A stretch of DNA of 64,000 nt from Pectinophora gossypiella. Lineage: Eukaryota > Arthropoda > Insecta > Lepidoptera > Gelechiidae. Both the position numbers and the translations under genes were made by a program. The DNA is taken from positions 523,501-587,500 of the forward strand of contig NW_026063245.1 of the NCBI RefSeq assembly GCF_024362695.1, given 5' to 3'. This document shows positions 14,151 through 24,369 of this stretch, piece by piece (within the stretch, counting starts at the first letter, position 1; the number at the start of each line of letters is the position of its first letter). The notes under the pieces were generated by a model. It was not told the DNA's origin. It did no database searches and saw only the letters and a program-made list of their open reading frames with translations.

Positions 14151-14518
14151 CATTTGTATGAAAAAATCAAATCTAAATAAAAGGAGAAACTGACTGACTC
14201 AGTGACTGACATATCAACGCATAGCCTGAACGGCTAAATGTAGGCATTTGAAATTTGGAAGGGACATAGCTTATGTACCGTAGAGGTGCACTAAGAAAGG
14301 AATTCCCGGAATTCCCACGGGAACGGAAATTAGCGGGAAAATCCTTTTGTATGAAAAATCTAAACCGCTTAAGTTAGACGCTTGAAATTTGGCATGCAGG
14401 TACCTTAGTTAACTTAAACCTTAGTTGCAACAGGATATTGCAAAATTCCCACGGAAACGGGAGTTAGCGGGAAAAAAACATTTGTATGAAAAAATCGAAA
14501 CCGCGTAAGATAGATGTT

Positions 14519-14700
14519 TTCAATTCAATTCAATTAAATTATTTATTGCATTCCATGTAGTACAATGGGGTGTTACATAGGCATAGGAACTAAAACATGG
14601 ACCCTGTAGGGCACAGCAACGTTGAAGGGAAGAGAGGAAGTGTGTATTAAAATTAAAACTCAATGAACAATCAATTAAAAAAAAATCAATTCAATCAATT
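14519..14700 (-). mobile_element. LINE 3' end inside Helitron E
   Basis: On the minus strand it ends in an (AATTG)n-like tail at 14,519-14,545 after GTAACACCCCATTGTACTAC, typical of CR1-type LINE 3' ends. The same fragment is at about 48,590-48,770 in the other copy, so it was inherited with the Helitron. No coding sequence remains. Confidence 0.6.
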
Positions 14701-14910
14701 GATTCAATCTAGCATGCATGCATACCTTAGTAAATATAAAGTTTATTTTTGGCTGTATTTTGAAAAATGGGAGTTATTGGGAAAAAAATTGTATGAAAAA
14801 ATCTAAACTGCATAAGTTAGATGCTTGAAATTTGATATGCACTCCCACACACACAAAGATCTCTCTCTTATATAACACGCCACGCGGACGAAGTCGCGGG
14901 CAAAAGCTAG

Positions 14911-15568
14911 TGTTTTATAAATCAACATGTTTTTAGTATTCGTTGAATTAATTAATTTAACACAAGAAAATATGAAATATGTATGCATCCATTTTTGATG
15001 CCAAGAAGGAAGTCCACTATTTGTCTATGACAATACCTTTTTAATAGTAACAAAACCATAGATATTTTTATATTTTGTTCGTGGTCCGAACAGTAAGTAG
15101 TTAGTGTGCATGTGTAATTTTTTTAACAGATTTGTGAGACGTTTTCTTTGTTTTTTTTTCCTTTCTTCTTGTCTAACTAATTCGCACTTCCTTGACTTGT
15201 TCATATTGTAAGTAGCTGAGTACTTCTTAAAAGTACGGTCAGCCAAGAAAGTTTAAAAATAAATTGTACAAGTGCGAAATAGTTAAATAAAATTAATGAC
15301 TTTTCTTTTATTTCCTTATTTCCAGGATTTCTTTTTATTTCTCATAATTTGGTACTTGGTTACACATTTTTTATTTTTTATTGTTTAAAAGTTGATTATA
15401 TTCCTGTTACAACAAGGACGTCGTAATATATTAACGCTTATTGTAACAGAGCTAGGTCTTCTACAATTAGTAGCTTTAGTTTTTCTTTTCTTATTCATTA
15501 GTTGTAATTAGAATAACTAGTAAACATTTTGTTCAACATTTACCCAAAATAAGATTGATTCTCGTAAA
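14911..15568 (+). other. Unassigned leader before Gypsy gag
   Basis: Region between the Helitron end and the gag start codon. It should contain the 5' LTR and leader of the following Gypsy element, but I found no matching direct repeat downstream and no clear primer site. A 73-codon minus-strand frame (15,025-15,246) shows no motif. Confidence 0.35.
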
Positions 15569-15771
15569 ATGGCTTATCACATAAAATTTTTGTCCCTTAA
15601 TAAGGCGGAACTTGAATACGAAGTGGCTATTCGCGGTGATACTCCAGCTAGTACAGTACAAGACTTGCGGAAGCAGATTTCAAAATTAACAGCTCTATAT
15701 CCATCAGAAGATGTGTTGAACAGTAGCCTGGAGGTCAAAATAGACTTATCAGGCATAAACACCGTTTTTAC
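15569..15771 (+). pseudogene. gag: Gypsy gag, N-terminal part
   Basis: ATG at 15,569 opens about 68 gag codons (ELEYEVAIRGDTPASTVQDL near residues 14-33; PSEDVL near 46-51), the usual N-terminus of lepidopteran Gypsy gag proteins. The frame then runs into the foldback element near 15,772, which adds a short foreign tail before a stop. The rest of gag resumes at 18,362. Gag would form the cytoplasmic particle that packages element RNA; this copy cannot be made in one piece. Confidence 0.75.
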
Positions 15772-18361
15772 TAAAGGAGAGAATGGGCGAATCTGGTCCA
15801 AGAACCTCCACTGATGAGACTTATATGTAATGAAAGCTTATGCTTTCTCTATGAATCTGGCAAAGTTCTATCAGATTCTGTCCCGGGGTTCTTTTTTTAC
15901 GGCCATGTTTGTCCTGGCTAAAAATGTGATAAAATACAGTGGGAGCTAAAATCGGCTCAAGATTTGTTGCTGGATAACTAAGTCTACATAAATAATTATG
16001 TATCATATTGTATATCATTTTAAAGAGGATCTTTTCCAGAATCCGAAACATAAAAAAAACCAAAAAAAATCTTTATGTAAGCGAATTATAGCCAATTTGC
16101 ATCTGCAGCGCCATTGTTTCTCGGTAGCTAAGTTCAAGTTTCATGCCTTTTACCCCTTCCAAAAGTATCTTACCGATTTTTTTTATATTGCTTCCGGAAT
16201 TTGATCTGAGTGATAATAACAAGAAAAATAAATAGACTCCTCTCCGATAGAGACCGCCTAAGCTATTGCCTATTGCAAGAAATCGTCATCATTAGCAAGT
16301 CATTACGGTATTGCATATTATAAGCTTATCAGCAACTTGGAACTTGGTCCAAGAACCTCCACTGGTGAGACTTGCATGTAATGATAGCTTATACTTGTCC
16401 TATGATTCTGGCAAAGTTCTATCAAACTCTGTCCTAGGGTTTTTTTACGGCCATGTTTGTCCTGAGTGTACAGTAGTGGACTGCAAAATCACCTCAGGAT
16501 TTGTTATCGAAAAACTATTTAACTAAGTCTATATACATAATTATATATCATAATGTATATCAATTTTAAAGGGGAAGGTTATCAGAATCAGAAACACAAA
16601 TAAAAAAAATGCATTAAGTATGTAAACGACTTTTAGCCAACTCACGTCCGTAGCACCATTTTTCTCAGCAGCTACGTACGAGTTTCGCGCCTTCCAACCT
16701 TTCCAAAGAAGCCCAATCATTTTTTCCTTCTTCTGATATTGCATTCTTAACCTGACAAGTGACAACAACAAGAAATAAAATAGATACCATTCCGATAGAG
16801 GCCGCGTAAGCTATGGACCTATTGCAAGATAACGTACTCAAAGGCTAGTCATTATAATCCAACAGACGTAACATGATTAGAATGCGGGAGGACGCAAATG
16901 TAGTATGTTTTCTTTCACCACAATCTTGTTTTATTAATCCAGGCTTATATCTTGTCTTATATACAATGCCGAATGGTACAACAAACGTATCGTAAACGTA
17001 AGGTTGCCTGGTAGTAATTGCTACCTTGGCAATAAAGCCGCCTTTTGCACCAGTTATTGCCTGAACTTGTTTAATAAATGTGTTTCTTTTGTATACAATA
17101 GAGTCATTGTATTGCATCTTGATTAGAATGACTTATTTCTTGTTTCTCTCGTACTAAGCTGTATACTGTTAGTGTTAAAGAGACACATATTTCGTCTCTT
17201 TCGCATAAGGCGATGTACTACATTTCCGTCCCGCCGCATTCTAATCATGTTACGTCTGTTGGATTATAATGACTAGCCTTTGAGTACGTTATCTTGCAAT
17301 AGGTCCATAGCTTACGCGGCCTCTATCGGAATGGTATCTATTTTATTTCTTGTTGTTGTCACTTGTCAGGTTAAGAATGCAATATCAGAAGAAGGAAAAA
17401 ATGATTGGGCTTCTTTGGAAAGGTTGGAAGGCGCGAAACTCGTACGTAGCTGCTGAGAAAAATGGTGCTACGGACGTGAGTTGGCTAAAAGTCGTTTACA
17501 TACTTAATGCATTTTTTTTTATATGTGTTTCTGATTCTGGTAACCTTCCCCTTTAAAATTGATATACATTATGATATATAATTATGTATATAGATTTGTT
17601 AAATAGTTTTTCGACAACAAATCCTGAGGTGATTTTGCAGTCCACTACTGTACACTCAGGACAAACATGGCCGTAAAAAAACCCTAGGGCAGAGTTTGAT
17701 AGAACTTTGCCAGAATCATAGGACAAGTATAAGCTATCATTACATGCAAGTCTCACCAGTGGAGGTTCTTGGACCAAGTTCCAAGTTGCTGATAAGCTTA
17801 TAATATGCAATACCGTAATGACTTGCTAATGATGACGATTTCTTGCAATAGGCAATAGCTTAGGCGGTCTCTATCGGAGAGGAGTCTATTTATTTTTCTT
17901 GTTATTATCACTCAGATCAAATTCCGGAAGCAATATAAAAAAAAATCGGTAAGATACTTTTGGAAGGGGTAAAAGGCATGAAACTTGAACTTAGCTACCG
18001 AGAAACAATGGCGCTGCAGATATAAATTGACTATAATTCGCTTACAAAAAGTTTTTTTTTGTTTTTTTTTTTTATGTTTCGGATTTTGGAAAAGATCCTC
18101 TTTAAAATGATATACAATATGATACATAATTATTTATGTAGACTTAGTTATCCAGCAACAAATCTTGAGTCGATTTTAGCTCCCACTGTATTTTATCACA
18201 TTTTTAGCCAGGACAAACATGGCCGTAAAAAAAGAACCCCGGGACAGAATCTGATAGAACTTTGCCAGAATCATAGGGAAAGCATAAGCTTTCATTACAT
18301 ATAAGTCTCATCAGTGGAGGTTCTTGGACCAAGTTTCATACAAAAGTGCCCATTGTCATTT
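15772..18361. mobile_element. Foldback element with duplicated modules, copy 1
   Basis: A 2.6-kb palindrome inserted in gag. Arms of about 1.1 kb (15,772-16,885 and 17,235-18,361) surround a 349-bp loop. Outermost ends are AAAGGAGAATGGGC (left) and AAATGACAATGGGC (right, minus strand), which match imperfectly. Each arm holds two tandem modules of about 530 bp that begin GGTCCAAGAACCTCCACTG and are diverged from each other. The second copy at 58,476-60,295 shares both ends, which fixes the boundaries, but no clear target duplication is visible. Superfamily unknown. Confidence 0.8.
16845..17117 (-). CDS. Hypothetical 90-codon frame in the foldback loop
   Basis: ATG at 17,117 (minus). The first 80 or so residues fall in the non-palindromic loop and look protein-like: hydrophobic and charged residues alternate (VAITTRQPYVYDTFVVPFG near residues 31-49) and amino-acid composition is balanced. 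The last ten residues run into the arm. I recognise no family. It could be a captured host or viral segment, or chance. The second foldback copy has lost this loop by deletion, so no comparison is possible within the window. Confidence 0.25.
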   Translation of the reverse strand: MQYNDSIVYKRNTFIKQVQAITGAKGGFIAKVAITTRQPYVYDTFVVPFGIVYKTRYKPGLIKQDCGERKHTTFASSRILIMLRLLDYND

Positions 18362-19473
18362 CGGCTGTATTAGAATCCGAAGAGTTGCTGGACAAGAGTA
18401 CACTTTTACGTACTCAAAATTTATTGCATCACGTTTATCATCGTCTTAAACGTGTACAACTAGACGAGGATGCACAATATAACACAGTCAAGGATTCATA
18501 TGTAAAATTATTTAGGAAATTGTACAAACGTTATGACGATATCAAGGACAGTGTCGTTGACCCCCTTGACGTCCAGAGTAGTGAGCAGGAGGCTAATAGT
18601 TCTATGAACATTAAGGTTACTTGTGAACGCGGAATTTCTAGTGAAATCACCAAACTTAAATTTGATGGCAAGACATGTGTGCGAACGTTTATACAACGCG
18701 TTACAGAATTTTGCAAAGCAAGGAACATTGACGATTCTAAACTTCTGTCGTATTGTACAGAAATATTTACAGGTGACGCCCTCCACTGGTATAGGAGCGT
18801 TATAGACAATGTGAAGGATTGGAATAGTCTGGTAGTTTTATTAAAACAGGACTTTGATCTGGCGGACTACGATTATAGGCTCCTTTCGGAAATACGATCA
18901 CGCACCCAAGGTGAAACAGAGAACATCACAATTTATCTTTCCATAATGTCAGGTATGTTTTCTCGATTGACAAAGTCCATGTCAGAAGAGGATAAGCTAG
19001 AAATCATTCTGCATAATATCAGGCCTGCTTACACAAGCACTTTAGCAGCCGTACCTGAAATCAAAGATATAGGGTCACTAAGAAACATATGTCGTAATTA
19101 TGAAAATTACCAGTCACGCCTAGCTCACTTTCATGAGCCAGCCAAACTAACTGCAGATACTTTAGCCCCGGAATTTGCGTATACTGGTGGCACAAATTCA
19201 AATAAAAATAATCAACATAAAACAAACTACACAAATTACAAAAATAATTACAATAAAACAAAATATGAGAACTTAGATGCTATAAACACAAACACAAAAG
19301 ACGTTAAGAAGCGCTTCTGTCCTCGATGCCGCATAGATACACATAACTTACGTCAGTGTACGGCTAATAAAGATATTATCGTTTGCTTCGTCTGTGGTCG
19401 AAAGGATGTCAAGACACCACAATGTCCTGACTGTAATAAAAATAAAAACTCGTCTTCGACTTCAAAAAACTAA
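18362..19473 (+). pseudogene. gag: Gypsy gag, main part with two zinc knuckles
   Basis: About 370 codons continue the gag interrupted at 15,772. A capsid-like helical region (FDGKTCVRTFIQRV through LYWYRSV-type positions, near codons 105-260) is followed by an Asn/Lys-rich linker. The first knuckle is a classical C-x2-C-x4-H-x4-C (CPRCRIDTHNLRQC). The second (CFVCGRKDVKTPQC) has Val where His is expected and is followed by CPDC, so its zinc ligation is unusual. The stop TAA at 19,471 directly follows the heptamer A AAA AAC. The reading frame apparently starting at 18,346 borrows GTGCCC from the foldback end; true gag begins at 18,362. Confidence 0.85.
19464..19470 (+). promoter_or_regulatory. 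-1 ribosomal frameshift heptamer A AAA AAC
   Basis: The gag codons are TCA AAA AAC TAA. The heptamer fits X XXY YYZ exactly and lies just before the gag stop. Slippage by -1 enters the pol frame (CTA ATT AAT...), which is open to 22,361. This is the standard way many LTR elements make Gag-Pol. I did not identify a downstream stimulatory pseudoknot by eye. Confidence 0.7.
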
Positions 19474-22361
19474 TTAATCAGAATTGTGTGTACCCGAGTA
19501 AGAATAAGTTTGTAAAAGCAGAATGGAATATCTGGCTCAAAACTATCAATAACTTCTTTAAATCTTATAGGGTCAACACAATTCTGAATAAAAGACCAGA
19601 AAATGATATTAGACCTTACGTCTCTGTCGAAATTAATGATATCAAAATTTATGGTCTTCTCGATTCAGGTTCGGCAGTTACAATAATTGGCAACGATGCA
19701 CATTTACCTTTACTAAATCGTGGTTTGATAATGCGGAATGATACCAGTATGACAATACAAGCGGCTGGCGGACAATTACTGCAATGCATCGGACACATTC
19801 TTGTGCCCTTTAAGTTCGATAACAAATGCCATACCATAAAAGCTTTTGTAATCCCATCCGTTTATGATAACCTCATACTAGGCATCGATTTTTGGCGAGA
19901 TTTTAAAATATGTCAAAAATACTTAGGTAGCATACACCAGACACCAAACCAAAGTGAAACAAACACACATTTACACGATTATAACAATTTGAGCGAAACA
20001 CAGCAGCGATTAGCGGATAACGTTGTTGAGCAATTTAAAGACATCTCTTCAGAGCGGAAAGGTTTAGGTAAAACAAACATCATAGCGCATCACATAGACA
20101 CCGGCGACGCACAACCGATTCGACAGCGCTATTACCGCATGTCACCGGAAAAACAACGCATTCTGGTTGAACAAGTCGATGAAATGTTGTCTCTAGATGT
20201 CGTCGAGTCTTGTGAAAGCGCTTGGTCTTCGCCTGTCCTCCTTGTTACCAAGAAGAATGGCCAACCTCGTTTTTGCCTGGATAGTCGTAAACTGAATTCA
20301 ATAACTAAACGCGATGCATACAGTTTGCCATACGTTTCAGAAATTCTCGACAACCTTCGAGATGCTCGTTATTTGTCCAGCATCGACTTGTCAAAGGCCT
20401 TCTGGCAAATACCAATAGCAGAAAAAGATAGAGATAAAACTGCATTCTATGTACCTGGCAGAGGTACCTTACGTTTTAAACGCACTGCATTCGGTCTCAC
20501 TAATGCGCCAGCAACTCAACAGCGGCTTGTTGACCTCCTCTTTAGGGAATTTGAGCTTAAGGTATTCTGTTATTTTGATGACATCATCATCGTTTCCCAA
20601 GATTTCAATAGCCATGTTTCCTTACTGTTACGGGTGCTTGATAAACTTAAACAGGCAAACCTTACTATTAACCTTGAGAAGTGTAATTTTTTTAGTAGTC
20701 AACTACGATACCTTGGCTATGTCGTTGATAGTGCGGGTTTGCGGACTGATCCGGAGAAAGTCGAGGCAATTCTCAATTACCCATCTCCAACCAATCGCAA
20801 GGAGCTCAAGCGTTTTCTTGGAACAGCTACCTGGTATCGTCGTTTTGTCCCTAACTTCAGCACTGTAGCTGGTCCCTTGAATAAATTAACGTCAAATAAA
20901 AAAGGAGCGCCACCATTTGAATGGACACCAGAAGCAGATTCGGCATTTCAGAAGCTAAAAGCGTCCTTGGTTTCAGCGCCTGTTCTTTCTTGTCCAGACT
21001 ACTCATTGCCTTTCGAGGTGCATACTGATGCGTCAAATTATGGTGTCGGTGGCATGTTGACCCAGACCATAAATGGCAAGGAGCATCCAATAGCTTACAT
21101 GAGCAAGTCACTGGCCAAAGCAGAAAGAAATTACAGCATAACCGAGCGCGAAACCTTAGCTGTCATCACCGCAATCGAACACTGGAGGTGTTATTTGGAG
21201 AACGGAAAGCAGTTCACTGTCTATACAGACCATAGCGCATTAAAATGGTTCTTGTCTATAACCAATCCTACTGGAAGGTTGGCGCGTTGGGGAGTTCGTT
21301 TGTCGGCCTTCGATTTTGAAATTAAGCATAGGCGCGGTGTAGATAACGTTATTCCAGACGCTCTCTCCAGAGCGGTCCCTGTTAATGCTATTTTAACCTC
21401 TAATGCTTTTAACACTACAAGTGATGATTGGTACAAAGATGTCTTTAACGGGGTGCTTAATACACCTCACAAATTTCCAAATTACTACATTAATAACAAT
21501 ACACTATATAGACTGACCAAAAATAAGTGCGAGCTCACTTCAGAGTTCTCATGGAAAGAAGTCGTACCAATAGAACTTCGCGAACAGGTTTTGGCTGAAA
21601 ATCACAGCGAACCTACAGCAGGCCATTTAGGCATTTTCAAGACTTACCGAAGGATAGCCTTGCGTTATTTTTGGCCAGGGATGCACGCTGATGTAGTTAA
21701 GTTCATTGGGTCATGCATTAAATGCCTTGAATACAAACAGCAGAATCACAAAACCCTAGGAGAAATGGGTCGTCCTAAGCAATGCTCACGACCATTTCAA
21801 ATGATTTCAATAGATCTCGTAGGTCCCCTTCCAGTCAGTCGTGCACAAAACAGCTACATTTTAGTTGTCACATGTTGTTTCTCAAAATACTGTCTCATTT
21901 TTCCAGTAAAAAGAACAACATCAGATATCGTCATTAAAATATTAGAAAATCAAGTGTTTTTGGTCCACGGCGTACCACAAACTGTAATCATGGACAATGG
22001 CAGTCAATTTATTAGTGGTGCGACCGATGCGTTTTTCAAAAAATACAATATTCCAAATGTATTTTTCACACCAAAATACACTCCACAAATAAACACGGTC
22101 GAAAGATATAATAGAACAATAATGACTTGTATTTCTACATTCGTCGAAAATGATCATAGAACTTGGGACACCTTTATTCCTCAGGTCCAATTTGCAATAA
22201 ACAATTCTGTAAACGAGGCTACCGGTTACACGCCCTCCTTTTTAGTTTATGGAAGAGAACTTGTTTCTTGTGGTACTCACTACGTCGACAATAATCTCGA
22301 CAATGAAATCGCACCCCCCGTGGAAAAACGCAGTAAGTGGACTAGCGACATTTTTTTTTGA
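19470..22361 (+). CDS. pol: Gypsy (Ty3) pol: protease, RT, RNase H, integrase
   Basis: One frame of 963 codons, reached by the -1 frameshift. In order: aspartic protease LLDSGSAVTIIG (about residue 63), reverse transcriptase with YFDD (about 368), RNase H starting HTDASNYGVGG (about 517), integrase zinc finger H-x-H...C-x2-C (HLGIFKTY...CIKCLEYK, about 715-755) and catalytic Asp/Asp/Glu in SIDLVGPLP, MDNGSQF and NTVERYNR. All catalytic residues I can see are intact. The protein ends soon after FLVYGREL, earlier than usual, without a GPY/F domain, so the integrase tail is probably lost. The interrupted gag makes the copy non-autonomous. Clade within Gypsy not resolved. Confidence 0.9.
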   Translation, partial: LINQNCVYPSKNKFVKAEWNIWLKTINNFFKSYRVNTILNKRPENDIRPYVSVEINDIKIYGLLDSGSAVTIIGNDAHLPLLNRGLIMRNDTSMTIQAAGGQLLQCIGHILVPFKFDNKCHTIKAFVIPSVYDNLILGIDFWRDFKICQKYLGSIHQTPNQSETNTHLHDYNNLSETQQRLADNVVEQFKDISSERKGLGKTNIIAHHIDTGDAQPIRQRYYRMSPEKQRILVEQVDEMLSLDVVESCESAWSSPVLLVTKKNGQPRFCLDSRKLNSITKRDAYSLPYVSEILDNLRDARYLSSIDLSKAFWQIPIAEKDRDKTAFYVPGRGTLRFKRTAFGLTNAPATQQRLVDLLFREFELKVFCYFDDIIIVSQDFNSHVSLLLRVLDKLKQANLTINLEKCNFFSSQLRYLGYVVDSAGLRTDPEKVEAILNYPSPTNRKELKRFLGTATWYRRFVPNFSTVAGPLNKLTSNKKGAPPFEWTPEADSAFQKLKASLVSAPVLSCPDYSLPFEVHTDASNYGVGGMLTQTINGKEHPIAYMSKSLAKAERNYSITERETLAVITAIEHWRCYLENGKQFTVYTDHSALKWFLSITNPTGRLARWGVRLSAFDFEIKHRRGVDNVIPDALSRAVPVNAILTSNAFNTTSDDWYKDVFNGVLNTPHKFPNYYINNNTLYRLTKNKCELTSEFSWKEVVPIELREQVLAENHSEPTAGHLGIFKTYRRIALRYFWPGMHADVVKFIGSCIKCLEYKQQNHKTLGEMGRPKQCSRPFQMISIDLVGPLPVSRAQNSYILVVTCCFSKYCLIFPVKRTTSDIVIKILENQVFLVHGVPQTVIMDNGSQFISGATDAFFKKYNIPNVFFTPKYTPQINTVERYNRTIMTCISTFVENDHRTWDTFIPQVQFAINNSVNEATGYTPSFLVYGRELVSCGTHYVDNNLDNEIAPPVEKRSKWTSDIFF

Positions 22362-23066
22362 TTGCACCATTCAATTCAGCGTACACGAATACACCTTCTC
22401 ACAAATTTTCATTAAGATATCAGTAAAAATGAAGAAATTATTACAAAAACAATGAAATTGTGCAACATTGATAAAAATATTTTTCCCCCATAATAAGAAA
22501 GTAAGTATAAATACGTGATTTTTTTTTTGTAATTTTCCCATATAGTAAAGTCATAATAACACTTACGTTGATTTTACACGAAAGTTTTTTAGGATGGTCG
22601 AGTCGTAAGTAAACGTACTGACATGTTTCACGACATTATACGACACGACTGTGGTTGTACGTCTAGTTACTTCGTTATTCCACGAATCTTGTAGCGTTAC
22701 TATTTGGTGTAACTCCAGCTACTTGCCTATTCTGCGAATCTTTTAGCGTAACGGTTTGGTGTAAATATAATCACGTAGTTTTTTCCAAGCAAGGTTTGAT
22801 ATTACGTTATTTCATTTAACTTCATTTTTCGATGACATATTTTACACTATACTCTTCGTAAATATGAATACAACTCTTTTAAAGGCAGTAATTTGAATCA
22901 TTTGTCGTGTTATTCTAATTACCTACAAATATAGACTACTTATTAATGTCCTAAATAAATATACTTACTAATCACTAGCGTAAATCCCTACGTTTTATTT
23001 GGTTACTGTACGTACTTCGTCTATTTGTGATCGTAGTTTTACCACGGTATTCCGTCAGTCAGCATA
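22362..23066 (+). other. 3' region of the first Gypsy element
   Basis: No gene. It contains a diverged duplication around GCGTTACTATTTGGTGTAAC (about 22,693) and GCGTAACGGTTTGGTGTAAA (about 22,745). It may include LTR sequence, but I could not match it to 14,911-15,568. The CsRn1-type Gypsy inserted at its end and duplicated CGAC at 23,067-23,070. Confidence 0.4.
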
Positions 23067-23070
23067 CGAC

Positions 23071-23386
23071 TTTCGTGTATTGGGAATCGTAGTCCTGATG
23101 TTCTGGATAGTGTTCTTGATGGTATTGAGTATTGATGGTGGCTCAGATTCAAACGGCAAATAGCTCGGTGTAAAGTAATTATATTTTCTTTAAATTGTTA
23201 GATACAAAACAAAAGTTATGGTCAAGCGGACAAGTTTCGACATGTTGCGTGCGCGTTCAAAAAATCGCTCTCTATATAATGTCAAACCGCGAACGTTCAG
23301 AAACATGATACTTTAAAAGGAACGTTCGGAAATTAACAAAATAATATTATTACGTCATGAATATTCAAAATTAACTTAATAATAAT
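23071..23386 (-). repeat. 3' LTR of CsRn1 Gypsy, distal 316 bp
   Basis: Nearly identical to 40,353-40,668 of the 5' LTR. It is cut at TAATAATAAT (23,377-23,386), which is repeated at 34,106-34,115 where the LTR resumes. Confidence 0.9.
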
Positions 23387-23441
23387 CGAAAAACATTTTA
23401 TTTTTCTATTTAACTTATTTATATATTTTATAATACATATA

Positions 23442-23691
23442 TGTAGAAATTGAGGTTGGGTAAAACAAATAAAATCCGTCAAGTTCACTGAGACACTGAG
23501 TTTATTATTATTTTCCACTATTTTAAACTATTTTTAACAGAAATATTCACTATCTCACACACGTCGTCCGTCACACACCATTCGCCATTACCCCCTTCCT
23601 TCTCTCCTTTCCCCTCTCATGCCATCTCACTCACATCATCTCACTCACACACAATCTGTACCGTTCGTTCCATCGTCCCAGTCATCCTACA
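23442..23691 (-). repeat. 3' LTR of tRNA-Pro Gypsy
   Basis: 250-bp direct repeat of 28,648-28,897 with TG...CA ends on the minus strand. It carries the CACTCACACACAATCTG stretch seen in both copies. Confidence 0.92.
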
Positions 23692-23847
23692 GCTCGGCCA
23701 TCCTGAAGTTAAGTCTGCCCTCAGACCACCAAAACAAAGTTACAATGAATCAAGTAAGTATAATAATTATGGTAAGTATAGCAAACAACAACTCAGAGCT
23801 AAGAAATACAATGATAGCATAGACTGGCAGCAACAAACACTTCCATG

Positions 23848-24112
23848 CAAAAGTTAGGTATCATCAAAACATCTTAAAATTTACAACAAATAGTTTTCAT
23901 AATAAAATAAAAGTTAGGTATCATCAAACATCTTAAATTAAGAACAGTTTTCTTAAAAATAAAAGTTGGGTGTCATCAAACATCTTAAATTAAGACAGTT
24001 TTCTTAAAAATAAAAGTTAGGTATCATCAAACATCTCAAAATTAAGAACAGTTTTCATAAAAATAAAAGTTAGGCAGGTATCATCAAACGTTTTTAAATA
24101 ATCTTACTCTTA
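23848..24112 (-). repeat. Tandem repeat in Gypsy 3' untranslated region
   Basis: Five imperfect units of roughly 50-60 bp, each with AAAAGTTAGGTATCATCAAA and AACAGTTTTC. They lie between the gag-pol stop and the 3' LTR. Such arrays occur in several insect Gypsy elements; function unknown. Confidence 0.8.
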
Positions 24113-24369
24113 TCCTAATAAAAAACACAACATAGTAAAGTTTCAGTATTACACATTCTCTCAATACACAATAATGGCTAATTTTGAATAAAAGTGTACA
24201 ATAAATCAAGACTATTTAGAAATATAACAGGCACTTAATTAAATTATTAACCTTTTAAGTAGCAACAATATTACATCACACAGCCACAGCACTGAAAGTT
24301 TAGAAGAAATAAAATACCTACTGCACTATGAAAATTTTTGCTATGTGATAGTGTACCTACAAACCTTCT

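Larger units (their letters stand above)
12904..14910 (+). mobile_element. Complete non-autonomous Helitron E
   Basis: Starts TCTATACTTATAATAAA and ends CGCGGACGAAGTCGCGGGC...CTAG before T14911; CGCG-GACGAAGT-CGCG is the 3' hairpin. It contains a (CTGT)n run at about 13,023-13,074, a tandem array (13,217-14,150) and an old LINE tail. No protein is encoded; the 103- and 67-codon frames are repeat translations. A second copy at 44,291-48,963 has an independently proved insertion site, which confirms these ends. Confidence 0.85.
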
